From positions 1 through 64,000 of the forward strand of contig CAMVEL010000006.1 of NCBI GenBank assembly GCA_947166565.1: a stretch of DNA of 64,000 bases, in the 5' to 3' direction. Source of the stretch: an uncultured Erysipelotrichaceae bacterium. Lineage in GTDB: Bacteria > Bacillota_I > Bacilli_A > RFN20 > CAG-826. This document shows, one piece after another, positions 51,435 through 60,716 of this stretch (its first letter is position 1; each line of letters begins with the position of its first letter). Both the position numbers and the translations under genes were made by a program. The notes under the pieces are model-generated. The model worked only from the letters and a program-made list of their open reading frames with translations, was not told the origin of the DNA and did not search any database.

Positions 51435-52880
51435 TTATTTACGGTTATTGAGCTCTTCGTAGATTCCTAAGTAGAGCTTCGCGCTGCTGCCCCAGGAATT
51501 ATCGGTATTAAGCGCATTACGTTGGAGTTTATGGAAGAGGGTCTTGTTCTTATAGACTTTCTCCGCCTCGAACATGGCATAGGAAAGTCCGCCTTCATCG
51601 TAATCGCGGAAGAGGAAGCCGTTGGCCTTATCCTCGTTATTCCCGTTATAGGAAATAACCGTATCGGCAATTCCCCCGGTTTGTCTGCCGACTGGAAGGG
51701 TGCCATATTTTTCGGCGATAAGCTGGCCAATGCCGCATGGTTCGAATAAGGAAGGCATCAGGAAGAAATCGCTTCCCGCGTAGACCTTATGGGCGAAATC
51801 ATCGCTATAGCCGATATGGGCGTGGACTTGCTTTGGATAGAATTGCTGTAGGTAAAGCAACCCGTTCTCCAGTCCTTCTTCCCCAGAGCCCAAAACGATG
51901 ATGTTTCCACCTCTATCAAGGGTGTAATGGGCGGCCTTTAAAATAAGATCGATGCCTTTTTGATAGGTGAGGCGGGAGACGAGTCCAAATATCGGGCCCC
52001 CGTTATCTTCCATTTCGCAGGTCGAGAGAAGGTCTTTCCTGCAGGCTTCCTTGCCCTTAACAAGATTCTTCGCATCGAAATTTAAGGCGATGCGTGTATC
52101 CTTTTTCGGGTCGAATTCGAGTTCATCGACGCCATTGACGATGCCGCAGAAATCGTTTTCCCTTAAACGCAAGATGCCGCAAAGGCCCTGCGAGAGGGAT
52201 TCGCTTAATAGCTCTTCGCGATGGGTTGGGGATACCGTCGTGATCTTATCGGCATCGACGATGCCGGACTTTAAGGTTGAGACCTGTCCTTCGAAACGAA
52301 CTCTTCCGGAATGGAATAAATCGTCGCTTAGACCAAAGAAATCGTTGAGGAAATAAGGATCTAGATAACCTTTGAAGGCAGGGTTATGAATCGTTAAAAC
52401 CGTATGGGTATGCGCATAGACGCTTTCCGCATGGAATCTTTCCTTCAACAAAGTTGGGATTATCGCGCTTTGCCAATCATGGACATGGATGATATCCGGG
52501 GCGAATTCTAGGAAAGGCAATAGCCTAATGGAAGCTAAGGCAAAGAAAGCGAACCTTTCCCCATCATCCCCATAACCATAAAGGTTAGGACGACCGAAAT
52601 AATAATAATTCCCGATTAGGTAATAGGGAACGCCATTGATCTCGGTATGGTAAATCTCCGCTTCAAGATGACGCCAACCCAAATCGACGCCATATCTTCC
52701 TAGCCACTTGATTTCCACTCCCGCGGGGCGTTTGTTATCGATCGATTTATAATAGGGGATAACGATAATCGCCTCATGCCCCTGCTTTTTGTATTCTTCC
52801 GATAACGCGGAGACGACATCCGCCAAACCACCGCTTTTGGCTAGGGGGTTTGCTTCGGAAGCAATCATCGCGATCTTCAT
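51435..52880 (-). CDS. glgA: glycogen synthase
   Basis: 481 residues, GT5 family, full length. IASEANPLAKSGGLADVVSAL contains the ADP-glucose binding Lys-x-Gly-Gly-Leu variant (KSGGL), HVHDWQSAIIP, GLVSRLTYQKGIDLI and MPSLFEPCGIGQLIA with the catalytic Glu region. It extends alpha-1,4-glucan from ADP-glucose. It overlaps glgD by 4 bases. Branching enzyme and phosphorylase genes are not in the window. Confidence 0.95.
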   Translation of the reverse strand: MKIAMIASEANPLAKSGGLADVVSALSEEYKKQGHEAIIVIPYYKSIDNKRPAGVEIKWLGRYGVDLGWRHLEAEIYHTEINGVPYYLIGNYYYFGRPNLYGYGDDGERFAFFALASIRLLPFLEFAPDIIHVHDWQSAIIPTLLKERFHAESVYAHTHTVLTIHNPAFKGYLDPYFLNDFFGLSDDLFHSGRVRFEGQVSTLKSGIVDADKITTVSPTHREELLSESLSQGLCGILRLRENDFCGIVNGVDELEFDPKKDTRIALNFDAKNLVKGKEACRKDLLSTCEMEDNGGPIFGLVSRLTYQKGIDLILKAAHYTLDRGGNIIVLGSGEEGLENGLLYLQQFYPKQVHAHIGYSDDFAHKVYAGSDFFLMPSLFEPCGIGQLIAEKYGTLPVGRQTGGIADTVISYNGNNEDKANGFLFRDYDEGGLSYAMFEAEKVYKNKTLFHKLQRNALNTDNSWGSSAKLYLGIYEELNNRK

Positions 52881-54004
52881 AGGATGATACCTTGCTCCAC
52901 GTAGATTGGATCATCTTCCTTGCCGGAGACATGATGTCCGCGGGTGATGATTCCGTATTTATCAAGCAATGCGTTTTCAACGACCGCGTCTTCGCCTATC
53001 TTGGTATTGGAGAAGACGATCGAATTGCGGACGACCGCTCCTTTAGCGACCTTGACGTTACGGCAGAGGATCGAATTGATGACGGTGCCTTCGACGGTCG
53101 AGCCGTTGGAGACGAAGGAATTGCTGACGTTCGCGGTCTCGCTATAGATGGAAGGCGGGGTGTCCTGGGTGATCGTGTAGATTGGCCAAGACGGACGGAA
53201 TAAGCCATCGAAATGCTCCCTTTCGAGGATTTCGAAGGAATAATCCATATAATGCTTGAAGGAATCGAAGCAACGGGAATAGCCGTCGTAGATTTCGCAT
53301 TTAACCTTGTAAATGCCTTCGACCGCGGCCCTATATACCAAGCCACCCAAATGGAGGTAGGGGTTCTTCGGGAGGAATTGATGGATCATGTCCGCGAGGA
53401 CGGTGCGGTTAATGATGACAACGCCCATGGAAGCGAGGCTTGGTCCTTCGATGGAGCCATCGTTTTGGCGGATGTCCTCAACATATCCTAGACGATCAAG
53501 GGAGAGGATATCCTGCCCAAGGTATTCTTCCTTGGGGTTATCGATCTTGGTGGCCAAGACGGTGATCCTCTCTTTGTTGGCGATATGCTTTTCTAGAAGA
53601 GGACGGAAATCGATGGGGGCGATGATATGGACGGGGGCTAAGATGACGTAGTCCGCGTTGGAATCATAGAGGATCCAATCGTTTTCCTTGATGTTATTCA
53701 AGTCGGTGTTAAGTTCTGGGTTATTGCAGGCCGCCTCATTGAAGAGGATACGCATCTGCCCCGTCTTGGTGTTATGGACCCATGAATCCATGGAGCCAAC
53801 GTGCTTCAAAACCGACCTTTCATGGTCTTTGACGAGAAGTCCGACCCTCTCGATTCCCGAATTGCAGAAATTGGAAAGGGCGAAGTCGCATAAGGCGTAT
53901 CTTCCTAGGAAGGAGGTACTTCCCAAGGACCTCGAATCGCATAATGGGCGGATGAGTGGGGAGGAATGGAAGTTGACCATTCCGATGACGTCTTTCATAT
54001 TCAT
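52877..54004 (-). CDS. glgD: GlgD subunit of glucose-1-phosphate adenylyltransferase
   Basis: 375 residues. Nucleotidyltransferase fold with C-terminal beta-helix, but the N-terminal catalytic signature of GlgC is degraded: RPLCDSRSLGSTSFLGRYALCDF lacks the GGxGTRL loop. This is the normal state of GlgD, the Firmicute partner that modulates GlgC. It lies 13 bases after glgC and overlaps glgA by 4 bases. Confidence 0.93.
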   Translation of the reverse strand: MNMKDVIGMVNFHSSPLIRPLCDSRSLGSTSFLGRYALCDFALSNFCNSGIERVGLLVKDHERSVLKHVGSMDSWVHNTKTGQMRILFNEAACNNPELNTDLNNIKENDWILYDSNADYVILAPVHIIAPIDFRPLLEKHIANKERITVLATKIDNPKEEYLGQDILSLDRLGYVEDIRQNDGSIEGPSLASMGVVIINRTVLADMIHQFLPKNPYLHLGGLVYRAAVEGIYKVKCEIYDGYSRCFDSFKHYMDYSFEILEREHFDGLFRPSWPIYTITQDTPPSIYSETANVSNSFVSNGSTVEGTVINSILCRNVKVAKGAVVRNSIVFSNTKIGEDAVVENALLDKYGIITRGHHVSGKEDDPIYVEQGIIL

Positions 54005-54017
54005 AACTCAATTCCTC

Positions 54018-55145
54018 CTACTTGGTCTTGGAGACGAGGGCGATGTCCTTCGCCTCCTCGTTGATGATTTCGTTTTCCCCGACAAAGGAGGATGGGCCAC
54101 ACATGGCCGAGTTGACCCTCGCGTTTTTGCCGATAAAGGCATCCGCCATCAAGACGGAATTGCGGACGACCGCCCCTTCTTGGACGACGACGCCATCGGA
54201 GATGACGCAATGGTCGACTTCGCCAAGGATCGTCGCGCCCTGGTTGATAAGGCAATCGCGGATCTTGGCTTTGGGTCCGACATATTGGGGGACGGCATGG
54301 GTATCTTCCGTGTAGATGCGGTGGCTGGCCTGGACGGTGAAGAGGTTGATCTCTGGGTCTCCTGAAAGAAGAAGATCCATATTGGCTTGGTGGAGGGAGG
54401 CGATCGTTCCGACATCCTTCCAATAGCCTTTGAAGGTATAGGAAATCATCCTTTTGCCTTCCGAAAGCATCGTCGGGATGATGTCACCGCCGAAATCGTG
54501 CTGGGAATTCTCTTTCTTCGCATCGGCGATAAGTTCGGCGCGGAGAGTCTTGTAATCGAAAATATAGATGCCCATGGAGGCAAGATTGCTCGTTGGGTTC
54601 TTCGGTTTTTCCTTAAAGGCGGTGATATTGCCCTTTTCATCGGTTTCGAGGATTCCGAAACGGGAGGCTTCTTCCCAGGGGACCTCGATGACCGAGATGG
54701 TGCAGTCGGCTTTCGCGGCGATATGGCGAGCGAGCATCTCATCGAAGGTGGTGCAATAGATATGGTCACCGGAAAGGATGAGGACGTGCTCCGGATCTAG
54801 CCTATCGAGCCAATCGAGGTTCTCATAAATCGCATCCGCGGTGCCCCTATACCAGGAAGAGCCTTCCTCGGTTTGGTGGGGGGTGAGGACACTAGTCAAG
54901 GAATTGACTCCGTTAAGCCCCCAGTTCTTACCGTTTCCGATATAGGTGTTGAGTTCGCTGGACTCGTATTGGGTGAGGACGCCGACATGGTTGATGCCGG
55001 AGTTCGCACAATTTGAGAGGGGGAAATCGATGATACGGTATTTCGCCCCATAGCTGACAGCCGGTTTGGCCGTTTTCCGCGTTAAAGATTTCAAGCGGGT
55101 TCCTTTTCCGCCCGCAAGGACCATCGCGGCGATTTTGATGCCCAT
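54018..55145 (-). CDS. glgC: glucose-1-phosphate adenylyltransferase catalytic subunit
   Basis: 375 residues. AAMVLAGGKGTRLKSLT, KPAVSYGAKYRIIDFPLSN, WYRGTADAIYENLDWL and LSGDHIYCTTFDEM are the GlgC signatures. It makes ADP-glucose. The ATG at 55145 has AAGGAGG nine bases upstream; a frame start at 55196 adds 17 unlike residues. First gene of glgCDA. A 7-bp hairpin lies 47 bases upstream. Confidence 0.96.
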   Translation of the reverse strand: MGIKIAAMVLAGGKGTRLKSLTRKTAKPAVSYGAKYRIIDFPLSNCANSGINHVGVLTQYESSELNTYIGNGKNWGLNGVNSLTSVLTPHQTEEGSSWYRGTADAIYENLDWLDRLDPEHVLILSGDHIYCTTFDEMLARHIAAKADCTISVIEVPWEEASRFGILETDEKGNITAFKEKPKNPTSNLASMGIYIFDYKTLRAELIADAKKENSQHDFGGDIIPTMLSEGKRMISYTFKGYWKDVGTIASLHQANMDLLLSGDPEINLFTVQASHRIYTEDTHAVPQYVGPKAKIRDCLINQGATILGEVDHCVISDGVVVQEGAVVRNSVLMADAFIGKNARVNSAMCGPSSFVGENEIINEEAKDIALVSKTK

Positions 55146-55191
55146 TATGTGTAGCCTCCTTAGAAGTTGCCTTATGTTAGCATAATAAAAG

Positions 55192-55208
55192 GCCATCTTC
55201 TAGATGGC
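55192..55208 (-). promoter_or_regulatory. hairpin GCCATCT / AGATGGC ahead of glgC
   Basis: Perfect 7-bp arms with a 3-base loop, followed on the minus strand by CTTTTATTATG. It can be a second terminator of the ATPase gene or a leader attenuator/operator of glgC. Confidence 0.45.
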
Positions 55209-55240
55209 AGGCAAAAAATATGCGTTTTTTGACATTAACC

Positions 55241-55277
55241 TTTCTTTTAAAAGAAAAAGGCCTCGCGAGGAGGCCTT
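55241..55277 (-). terminator. terminator of DnaB-C-like ATPase gene with adjoining palindrome
   Basis: AAGGCCTC/GAGGCCTT arms (55,257-55,264 and 55,270-55,277) are followed on the minus strand by TTTTTCTTTTAAAAG. The 16-bp perfect palindrome TTTCTTTTAAAAGAAA at 55,241-55,256 immediately follows. Confidence 0.8.
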
Positions 55278-55295
55278 GGAGAAGTCGAGGATATA

Positions 55296-55949
55296 TTAGT
55301 GATTGTAGATTTCCTTGATGTTGACGGAGGAGAAATGGCGGAGGTCATAGCCATCGATTAGGATGACATGGACGATATCATCGTAATTGATGCGGGAATC
55401 GATGATGTTGGCCTTGCCGATAAACATCTTGATGACGTTATTGTCCTTGACCGTCTCGGTGAAGCTAGCGAGTTCGTTGACCGTATTGGTGAAATCGCTA
55501 TGGGCGCCGACTTGGGAGAGGAGGATGACAGGGATATTTAGTTCTTTGGCAAGTTCCGAAAGTTCCTTGATGATCGATTGGATCTGCTTCATCGTCTCCC
55601 CTTCGGATTTAGCTTCCGCGAACGTCGCTTCGCGAAGCAAATCGAGATAATCGATATAGACGACGTCGACGCTCTCCTTCTTCGAGCGGACCATCTCGGT
55701 GAGGAAATGGATGTTCATCTTCGCGGCGTCGACGATATTTAGCCTTAGTAATGAAGACCAGCCGACCTGGAAATGGGAGATTAGCTTGTTATAGATGATG
55801 GATTGGCAATATTCATAGGAAAAGAAGATGACGTTTTTCCCGATTTTGAGGTTCTCGCTCGCATCGTAAACCGTGATGGTGCTTTTGCCCATATCGGTCT
55901 TGCCCGTAAGAATCGTCAGCTTTCCCTTTTCGGATTTGATGATTTCCAT
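55296..55949 (-). CDS. stand-alone DnaB-C/RecA-type ATPase
   Basis: 217 residues, only the motor domain. Walker A ILTGKTDMGKST near residue 15, Walker B VDVVYIDYLDLL near 95, and PVILLSQVG (the DnaB-type Gln-containing motif H3 region) are clear. The primase-binding N-terminal domain and linker of DnaB are absent. It is not a full RadA either: no zinc finger or Lon-like domain. It has its own promoter and terminator. Function unknown; possibly a replication or conflict-related ATPase derived from a phage helicase. Confidence 0.8.
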   Translation of the reverse strand: MEIIKSEKGKLTILTGKTDMGKSTITVYDASENLKIGKNVIFFSYEYCQSIIYNKLISHFQVGWSSLLRLNIVDAAKMNIHFLTEMVRSKKESVDVVYIDYLDLLREATFAEAKSEGETMKQIQSIIKELSELAKELNIPVILLSQVGAHSDFTNTVNELASFTETVKDNNVIKMFIGKANIIDSRINYDDIVHVILIDGYDLRHFSSVNIKEIYNH

Positions 55950-55975
55950 ATATTTAGCTCCTAATGCTGGAAATT

Positions 55976-56010
55976 ATTATATCAGTAATTCAAAGGGGCG
56001 GTTAAGCCCC
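55976..56010 (-). promoter_or_regulatory. promoter of the DnaB-C-like gene overlapping an upstream hairpin
   Basis: On the minus strand TGA-TATAAT (55,976-55,981, extended -10) has TTAACC (56,000-56,005) 18 bp upstream. The -35 is the loop of a GGGGC/GCCCC hairpin (55,995-56,010), which may also end the preceding gene. Confidence 0.5.
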
Positions 56011-56085
56011 TAAGAAAGGGGTTATCGGTAACGCTTATTAGATAAACGAAAACCGATGTATGTCCCTCTTATTTTTGGTAATTGC

Positions 56086-57165
56086 TTATGTCAGTTTGTC
56101 CGCGGCCGAGGTGATTGCTTGTCCTTCTTCAATGGTGATCTCGTAATAGAAATTCATATAATGAGCCCTCGATGAGGAATCTAGGTATTTGTATTTCAAC
56201 ATGACCTTATCTAGATCATTATGAAGCGCATATGACCAATCGCCCGCGTGCCCTTGCTTTTCGTCGAAGTTATAATACAAAGTCACGAAGAAGGGGGCTC
56301 CGTTATTCGATTTTTCCTTATAGACGTGGTTGGCGTTTTTGATTGTGGCAAGAACGCTGCCATCGTCGGATTTGAGGGAACCTTGGTATTTGACCCATTT
56401 AAGGTCTTTCGCCTCCATCGCGGCAAGAAAATGGTCAAGATCCCCTTCGACCAACGCTTTTTCCTTATCGGTCTCGAAGGATTTGAAATAATCGTCGCTT
56501 ACCTTTCTGGCGATCGCGATGACTTCTTTGGCTTCCTTTGCGGTGGTCTCCCCGGATTTAAAGAAGGAGAAACTATTTTTCCCAGTTGAATTCCTATTAT
56601 AAAGGGAAAGGTTGACGTTCCCCGAAGAATAGACGTTGATCTTGCCTTCGAAATAATCGATCTTAACATAGAAGGCGAAATGGTCTTCGGAATCGGATAC
56701 TTCCTTGGGATTAGTCACTTCCTTCCATGACATCGCGCCTAAAGATTGCCTAACAAGGCCCGCGTTATCATAAACGGCTTCGCCTTCCTCCCTAGGTTCA
56801 CCAAAACTAATGATGCCGTCCCCATTTGCATTATTGACCATAAGGGCCGGGGTTCCATATTTTTCCATTATTCTTTCATCGCGGCTATCCCTAATGGAAA
56901 TACCGACAAGGTTGAAAAGTGCAATTGAGGAAGTGAAGAAAGAAACCAAAACCGAGACGGTGATGGTAAGGCCTATCGCCATTTTCCGCGCGCTTTTCCT
57001 TCCGATCACCGCGTAGATAGTCGCTAAAACCAAAGAAGCTAGGCAAAAACCGAATGTTAGGAAGGAATAAAGGGCTTCAGAACGTATAAAGGCCAAAACC
57101 GCAAAGATAATCGAAGCAAAGACGAGCAATACCGACAATATTGGAAGAATGATGATTTTCTTCAT
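56086..57165 (-). CDS. membrane protein of unknown function
   Basis: 359 residues. Three N-terminal membrane helices (about residues 4-28, 34-55 and 64-90) are followed by a 265-residue soluble part with beta strands and lysine-rich helices. VEGDLDHFLAAMEAKDLKWVKYQGSL and the Tyr-rich C-terminus carry no motif I recognise. TACTCC-complement (GGAGTA) precedes the ATG. It is a single-gene unit among secreted-protein genes, so the soluble part may be outside the cell. Confidence 0.7.
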   Translation of the reverse strand: MKKIIILPILSVLLVFASIIFAVLAFIRSEALYSFLTFGFCLASLVLATIYAVIGRKSARKMAIGLTITVSVLVSFFTSSIALFNLVGISIRDSRDERIMEKYGTPALMVNNANGDGIISFGEPREEGEAVYDNAGLVRQSLGAMSWKEVTNPKEVSDSEDHFAFYVKIDYFEGKINVYSSGNVNLSLYNRNSTGKNSFSFFKSGETTAKEAKEVIAIARKVSDDYFKSFETDKEKALVEGDLDHFLAAMEAKDLKWVKYQGSLKSDDGSVLATIKNANHVYKEKSNNGAPFFVTLYYNFDEKQGHAGDWSYALHNDLDKVMLKYKYLDSSSRAHYMNFYYEITIEEGQAITSAADKLT

Positions 57166-57214
57166 GGGTACTCCTTCTTTTTTTATAGGCTAGGGGGATT
57201 ATAGCAAATTAAAA

Positions 57215-57237
57215 GCTTCCCCGTTTGACGAGGAAGC
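57215..57237 (-). terminator. terminator of lipoprotein gene
   Basis: GCTTCC/GGAAGC arms extended by CG/CG pairs, followed on the minus strand by TTTTAATTT. It lies after the stop at 57,276. Confidence 0.75.
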
Positions 57238-57275
57238 GATTATCGTAAGGCTTTGTTTGCGTTCCCTTTAAGTTT

Positions 57276-58451
57276 CTAGAAGGCTTTGGGGATGACGTTA
57301 TTCGAAAGATCGGTGATGAATTTGTTGCCATCGTCGTAAACGACGGGGTTTGGGTAATCCTGAGTCGGATTCACATGATCGTCGCGATATGAACGTCCGG
57401 TAGCCTCAAAACGGCTGGAAGTCGTGTGGACGTCCCCCGTAACTTCGTCGACGATACTGCTAGCTGAGACAGAAAGGTAATGGTAAGTTTCGTAAATGCC
57501 CGTTTCCTTATCGTAAAACAATGTTCCGGTAAGGACTCCTGGCGGGACGTCATGTTCATCAATCTTGGTCATAATCTCTTCGTTAAGGAGTTCGAAATTG
57601 ACTTCCGTATATTCTTCCCCATCGACGATATTTATGTGGTTCTCCGCCATGAAGGCGGCGAGCTCATCGTCGGAATAGGTAACCAATTCACGGCAGACCT
57701 CGTAATAGAGATCATCGAGGAAACACGTGGTTTCCTGCACTCCGTAAAGGTTGGTGCTATTCAAGATCTTGCCAAGGGCCTGCGGGGAGATGGAATCGAA
57801 AAGGATATCCTTGCTTATTTTGGCGTTGAATTTCTGATTAATAGTCTCTTCGGAGTTTACCTCTTCGTTAAAACTTAGGGAGTTGTATATGCGATAATCG
57901 GTCTCGGTGAAGAAAGAGATTACCTGCTGGAAGAAACTGTAATGCTTTGTTTCGTTCTCTATATAAACATCGTCGATGTTGTCGTGGGTATAGGAGATGG
58001 AATCCCCAACTTGGAGTATTTCGTAATCGCCGTTACCGATTGAAAGGAGATCAAATAGACCAGCCTGCCCTTTCGCTTCCGCTTCTTCATAGGCTTCTTT
58101 GGTAAGGTCATAAAAGAAACCCCAGGCTCCCGAATTACGCAAGGTATAGAAATAGGTGTATTGACCGACTTGATCTTCGATGTCCTTGGTATGGGAGAGG
58201 ATATTTATGTCCTGAGCGAAAATAGCGGAGAAAAGCCGATTGTAGAAAGGGGAAAGATCTTGTTTGGAAAGGAGGTCTTTCAGCCATGCGACCTGTTCCT
58301 TTGAAGGGACGAATTCGCTGGAAGAGGGCTCTATTTCAGAGGTTTGGTCTTCGCTAGACGGAGATATATCGGTCGAACATGGTTGGCATTGCCCTCCTCC
58401 ACAGGCAGATAGGAGAAGGAAAAGCAGGAAAATGGAGAATTGTTTTTTCAT
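57276..58451 (-). CDS. lipoprotein of unknown function
   Basis: 391 residues. Signal peptide with lipobox LLLSACGGG followed by two extra cysteines (QCQPC), a Ser/Glu linker to about residue 50, then a mainly helical and later beta-rich domain with many acidic residues. The frame opens upstream at 58547, but the ATG at 58451 with AGGGGG and the signal peptide is the right start. It follows the lipase-like gene by 10 bases and so is cotranscribed with it. No family recognised. Confidence 0.78.
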   Translation of the reverse strand: MKKQFSIFLLFLLLSACGGGQCQPCSTDISPSSEDQTSEIEPSSSEFVPSKEQVAWLKDLLSKQDLSPFYNRLFSAIFAQDINILSHTKDIEDQVGQYTYFYTLRNSGAWGFFYDLTKEAYEEAEAKGQAGLFDLLSIGNGDYEILQVGDSISYTHDNIDDVYIENETKHYSFFQQVISFFTETDYRIYNSLSFNEEVNSEETINQKFNAKISKDILFDSISPQALGKILNSTNLYGVQETTCFLDDLYYEVCRELVTYSDDELAAFMAENHINIVDGEEYTEVNFELLNEEIMTKIDEHDVPPGVLTGTLFYDKETGIYETYHYLSVSASSIVDEVTGDVHTTSSRFEATGRSYRDDHVNPTQDYPNPVVYDDGNKFITDLSNNVIPKAF

Positions 58452-58461
58452 CGGTTCCCCC

Positions 58462-60465
58462 TTACAAAACGATGTTGACATCGCGTTTATGACGGTCGGA
58501 ATTGAAATAGGTCTTTTCCTTCTTATGGTCTTTCTCAACCCTTTCACGTCCCGTATTATCCAAGGTGAAATATTCGTAATAGGCCCAATATTCGCAGCGG
58601 TGATAAGGCTTCTTGGAATAGGATTTCATCGAGATGTTGTATTTGCGATTAGCCGGCATGAAGGCTTCCATCTTCTCCTCGGTGGCATAGGAATAATACC
58701 CGGAAGCATAGCCATTATCGCATTGATGGATGACGCTCTTACCGAAAGTGAAACCTTCGATATTGATGACACGGGTGCCTTTTTTGCTATTGAGCCTAAG
58801 GCCGATATCGTTATAACCGAAGAACTTCATCCTGCCATAATCGGCGTTGTTGATGAATGGGACGATCCTGATTTGATCGGCTCCTGATTTGCCCTTGTTA
58901 TATTCATCGATGTAATAGCTATCCTGAGAGGCGACGTGGGCCAAGTTAACGTCGGGGTTATGGTTTTGAAAGATGTCGGAAATCGATAAGGCGATAGACA
59001 TAAGCTCATTTGGCCTTTCCCAGTAGGTGCTGATAAGAGGGCTCAGCAATTTGCCGATGAGGTCATAAAGGACATCGCCGACATCCTTTCCCCAGGTTTC
59101 GGAGATTTTGGCTTTCGCGGACTTCTTGTTGCCGATGGCGGCGTCGAAGATGCTCGAGGCGATTGAGCCGGCCAAGGATTTGAAGATCGAATCCTCCATC
59201 CCCGCTTCATTGAAGAGAAGAAGCATCATGCTTTCGAGGGAATTCTGGATATTTCTCACGTAAGTATTCCTATCGCCGAGGTTTTTTACGACTTCTTCAA
59301 TTAAGAGGGAGACGGCGATATTCGCATCGTAATTGGCCTTGGTCTTATCGACGAATTGATCGATGAGACTTTGGTCGGCGGCGAAGACGTTGGTGAGGAT
59401 TTCGACGATCCTCGGGATGGAGAAATTCTCGATGCCGAAGCCGACCATCTTGAATTCATCGGCTCGGAAGGTCACGTTCTTGTTGAGGTTGAAGACATCG
59501 AACATCGCACGGGCCGTGCGGCGGTTTTCTTCGTAATTGGCGGGATCGTAGAATTTGTTGGTCACATATTTATCGACCCCGAAACGGGTGAAGCCATATT
59601 GTTTCATGGCGACCTTTGGAACGGCGTCGAGAGGATTGACGACGTTGAAGATGTTGTTATAAAGGGCGTCTTTCGGTTTCTTGATGGTCTTGGAATTGAC
59701 GTTAGCGCCTTGGGGGGATTCGAAGGTATAGGCAAAGAGATCATCCCTAGCTAAGGAAACCTTATCGCCTAGGACCTTCTCGCCTTTTTCGATTCTATTA
59801 TCAAGAAGAGCGGCCGCGATATTGGTGGTGGCGCCTCCGCGGGAGAAGCCGCTCATCCATAATTTTACCTTACCCGTGACGTTATTATCGCTTACGTAAT
59901 CCTGGACGAAGCTGATCATTTTGTTGGCGGCGTTATACCAGCCTTCATGCATCATGTCGGATTTGGAACCATCGCCAAGACGCATGTTGTTGGCCCATTC
60001 CCTCTTATATCCGCCTGACCTTGGGGCGACGCCGATGAGCGTATAGCCGGGGAATTCCTTTTTGGCCGCGCATAATCCGAGGGTATCGAAGTTGGCGCTC
60101 ACCTTGTAATCATCGTTGGTGACGAAGGAATTAAAGCCGATGGCCTCAAAGAAGCCATTGGCCTTTTTGGATTGATTCAAATACCAGGCCTCGTCAAACG
60201 GGGGGAAATCGGTGAAGGTCGAGACCGCTAGGCATAATGAGGTGGTGGCAAGGTGGGGGTCATATTCGGTGGAAGGGTGCTCAAAATACCCTTGGGAGAA
60301 ATAGACGTCGGCATAATAATCCTTGACCGATCCATCTCCTATCGGGGAATAATGGAAGGTGCTCTTGGTTACTTCGTAACTATCACCGGCCTTCAATTGG
60401 ACAGTTCCGATTGAGGAGACCGTGATCGCGGAAAGCATAATGGCAACAAATCCGAGGAATTTCAT
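58462..60465 (-). CDS. secreted lipase-like alpha/beta hydrolase
   Basis: 667 residues. Signal peptide FLGFVAIMLSAITVSS; no lipobox, so it may be freely secreted or remain tethered. WMSGFSRGGATTNIAAALLD has the G-x-S-x-G elbow near residue 205, and DDLFAYTFESPQGAN follows as in the paralogue at 41,296-43,818. A helical insert separates this from a C-terminal beta-rich part ending in a charged tail. ATG at 60465 has AAGGTGG eight bases upstream; GTG at 60477 is the alternative. Substrate unknown. Confidence 0.82.
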   Translation of the reverse strand: MKFLGFVAIMLSAITVSSIGTVQLKAGDSYEVTKSTFHYSPIGDGSVKDYYADVYFSQGYFEHPSTEYDPHLATTSLCLAVSTFTDFPPFDEAWYLNQSKKANGFFEAIGFNSFVTNDDYKVSANFDTLGLCAAKKEFPGYTLIGVAPRSGGYKREWANNMRLGDGSKSDMMHEGWYNAANKMISFVQDYVSDNNVTGKVKLWMSGFSRGGATTNIAAALLDNRIEKGEKVLGDKVSLARDDLFAYTFESPQGANVNSKTIKKPKDALYNNIFNVVNPLDAVPKVAMKQYGFTRFGVDKYVTNKFYDPANYEENRRTARAMFDVFNLNKNVTFRADEFKMVGFGIENFSIPRIVEILTNVFAADQSLIDQFVDKTKANYDANIAVSLLIEEVVKNLGDRNTYVRNIQNSLESMMLLLFNEAGMEDSIFKSLAGSIASSIFDAAIGNKKSAKAKISETWGKDVGDVLYDLIGKLLSPLISTYWERPNELMSIALSISDIFQNHNPDVNLAHVASQDSYYIDEYNKGKSGADQIRIVPFINNADYGRMKFFGYNDIGLRLNSKKGTRVINIEGFTFGKSVIHQCDNGYASGYYSYATEEKMEAFMPANRKYNISMKSYSKKPYHRCEYWAYYEYFTLDNTGRERVEKDHKKEKTYFNSDRHKRDVNIVL

Positions 60466-60494
60466 GTCAAAAACCACCTTTCTTTTTATTTTCG

Positions 60495-60523
60495 CCTATA
60501 CTTTAGCATGTTGATTGCCACAA
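60495..60523 (-). promoter_or_regulatory. promoter of secreted hydrolase gene
   Basis: On the minus strand TTGTGG (60,518-60,523) and TATAGG (60,495-60,500) are 17 bp apart, 30 bases before the start codon at 60,465. Confidence 0.5.
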
Positions 60524-60653
60524 TAGTGTCACAAATGTAATTTGAATCTTTTATGGCTATGAAAAGAGTTCGTTTTGTTGTGGCTTCAATCGTCAACAAA
60601 ACCCCCAAATGACAAGCCAATCCCAATTAGGGCCTATAAAATAGAGAAAATGA

Positions 60654-60682
60654 TTGCATGAGGGTTTTCCACATGGTAGACT
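60654..60682 (+). promoter_or_regulatory. rpmB promoter
   Basis: TTGCAT (60,654-60,659), 17-bp spacer, then TAGACT (60,677-60,682) preceded by TGG as an extended -10. It lies 34 bases before the rpmB start. Confidence 0.7.
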
Positions 60683-60716
60683 ACTGCACGCGTAAAAAGC
60701 GAAAGAGGTGAGAATT

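Noticed and set aside
53688-54365. 225-residue plus-strand open frame opposite glgD/glgC
   Set aside because: It spans the antisense of two clear genes and their junction and has no domain features.
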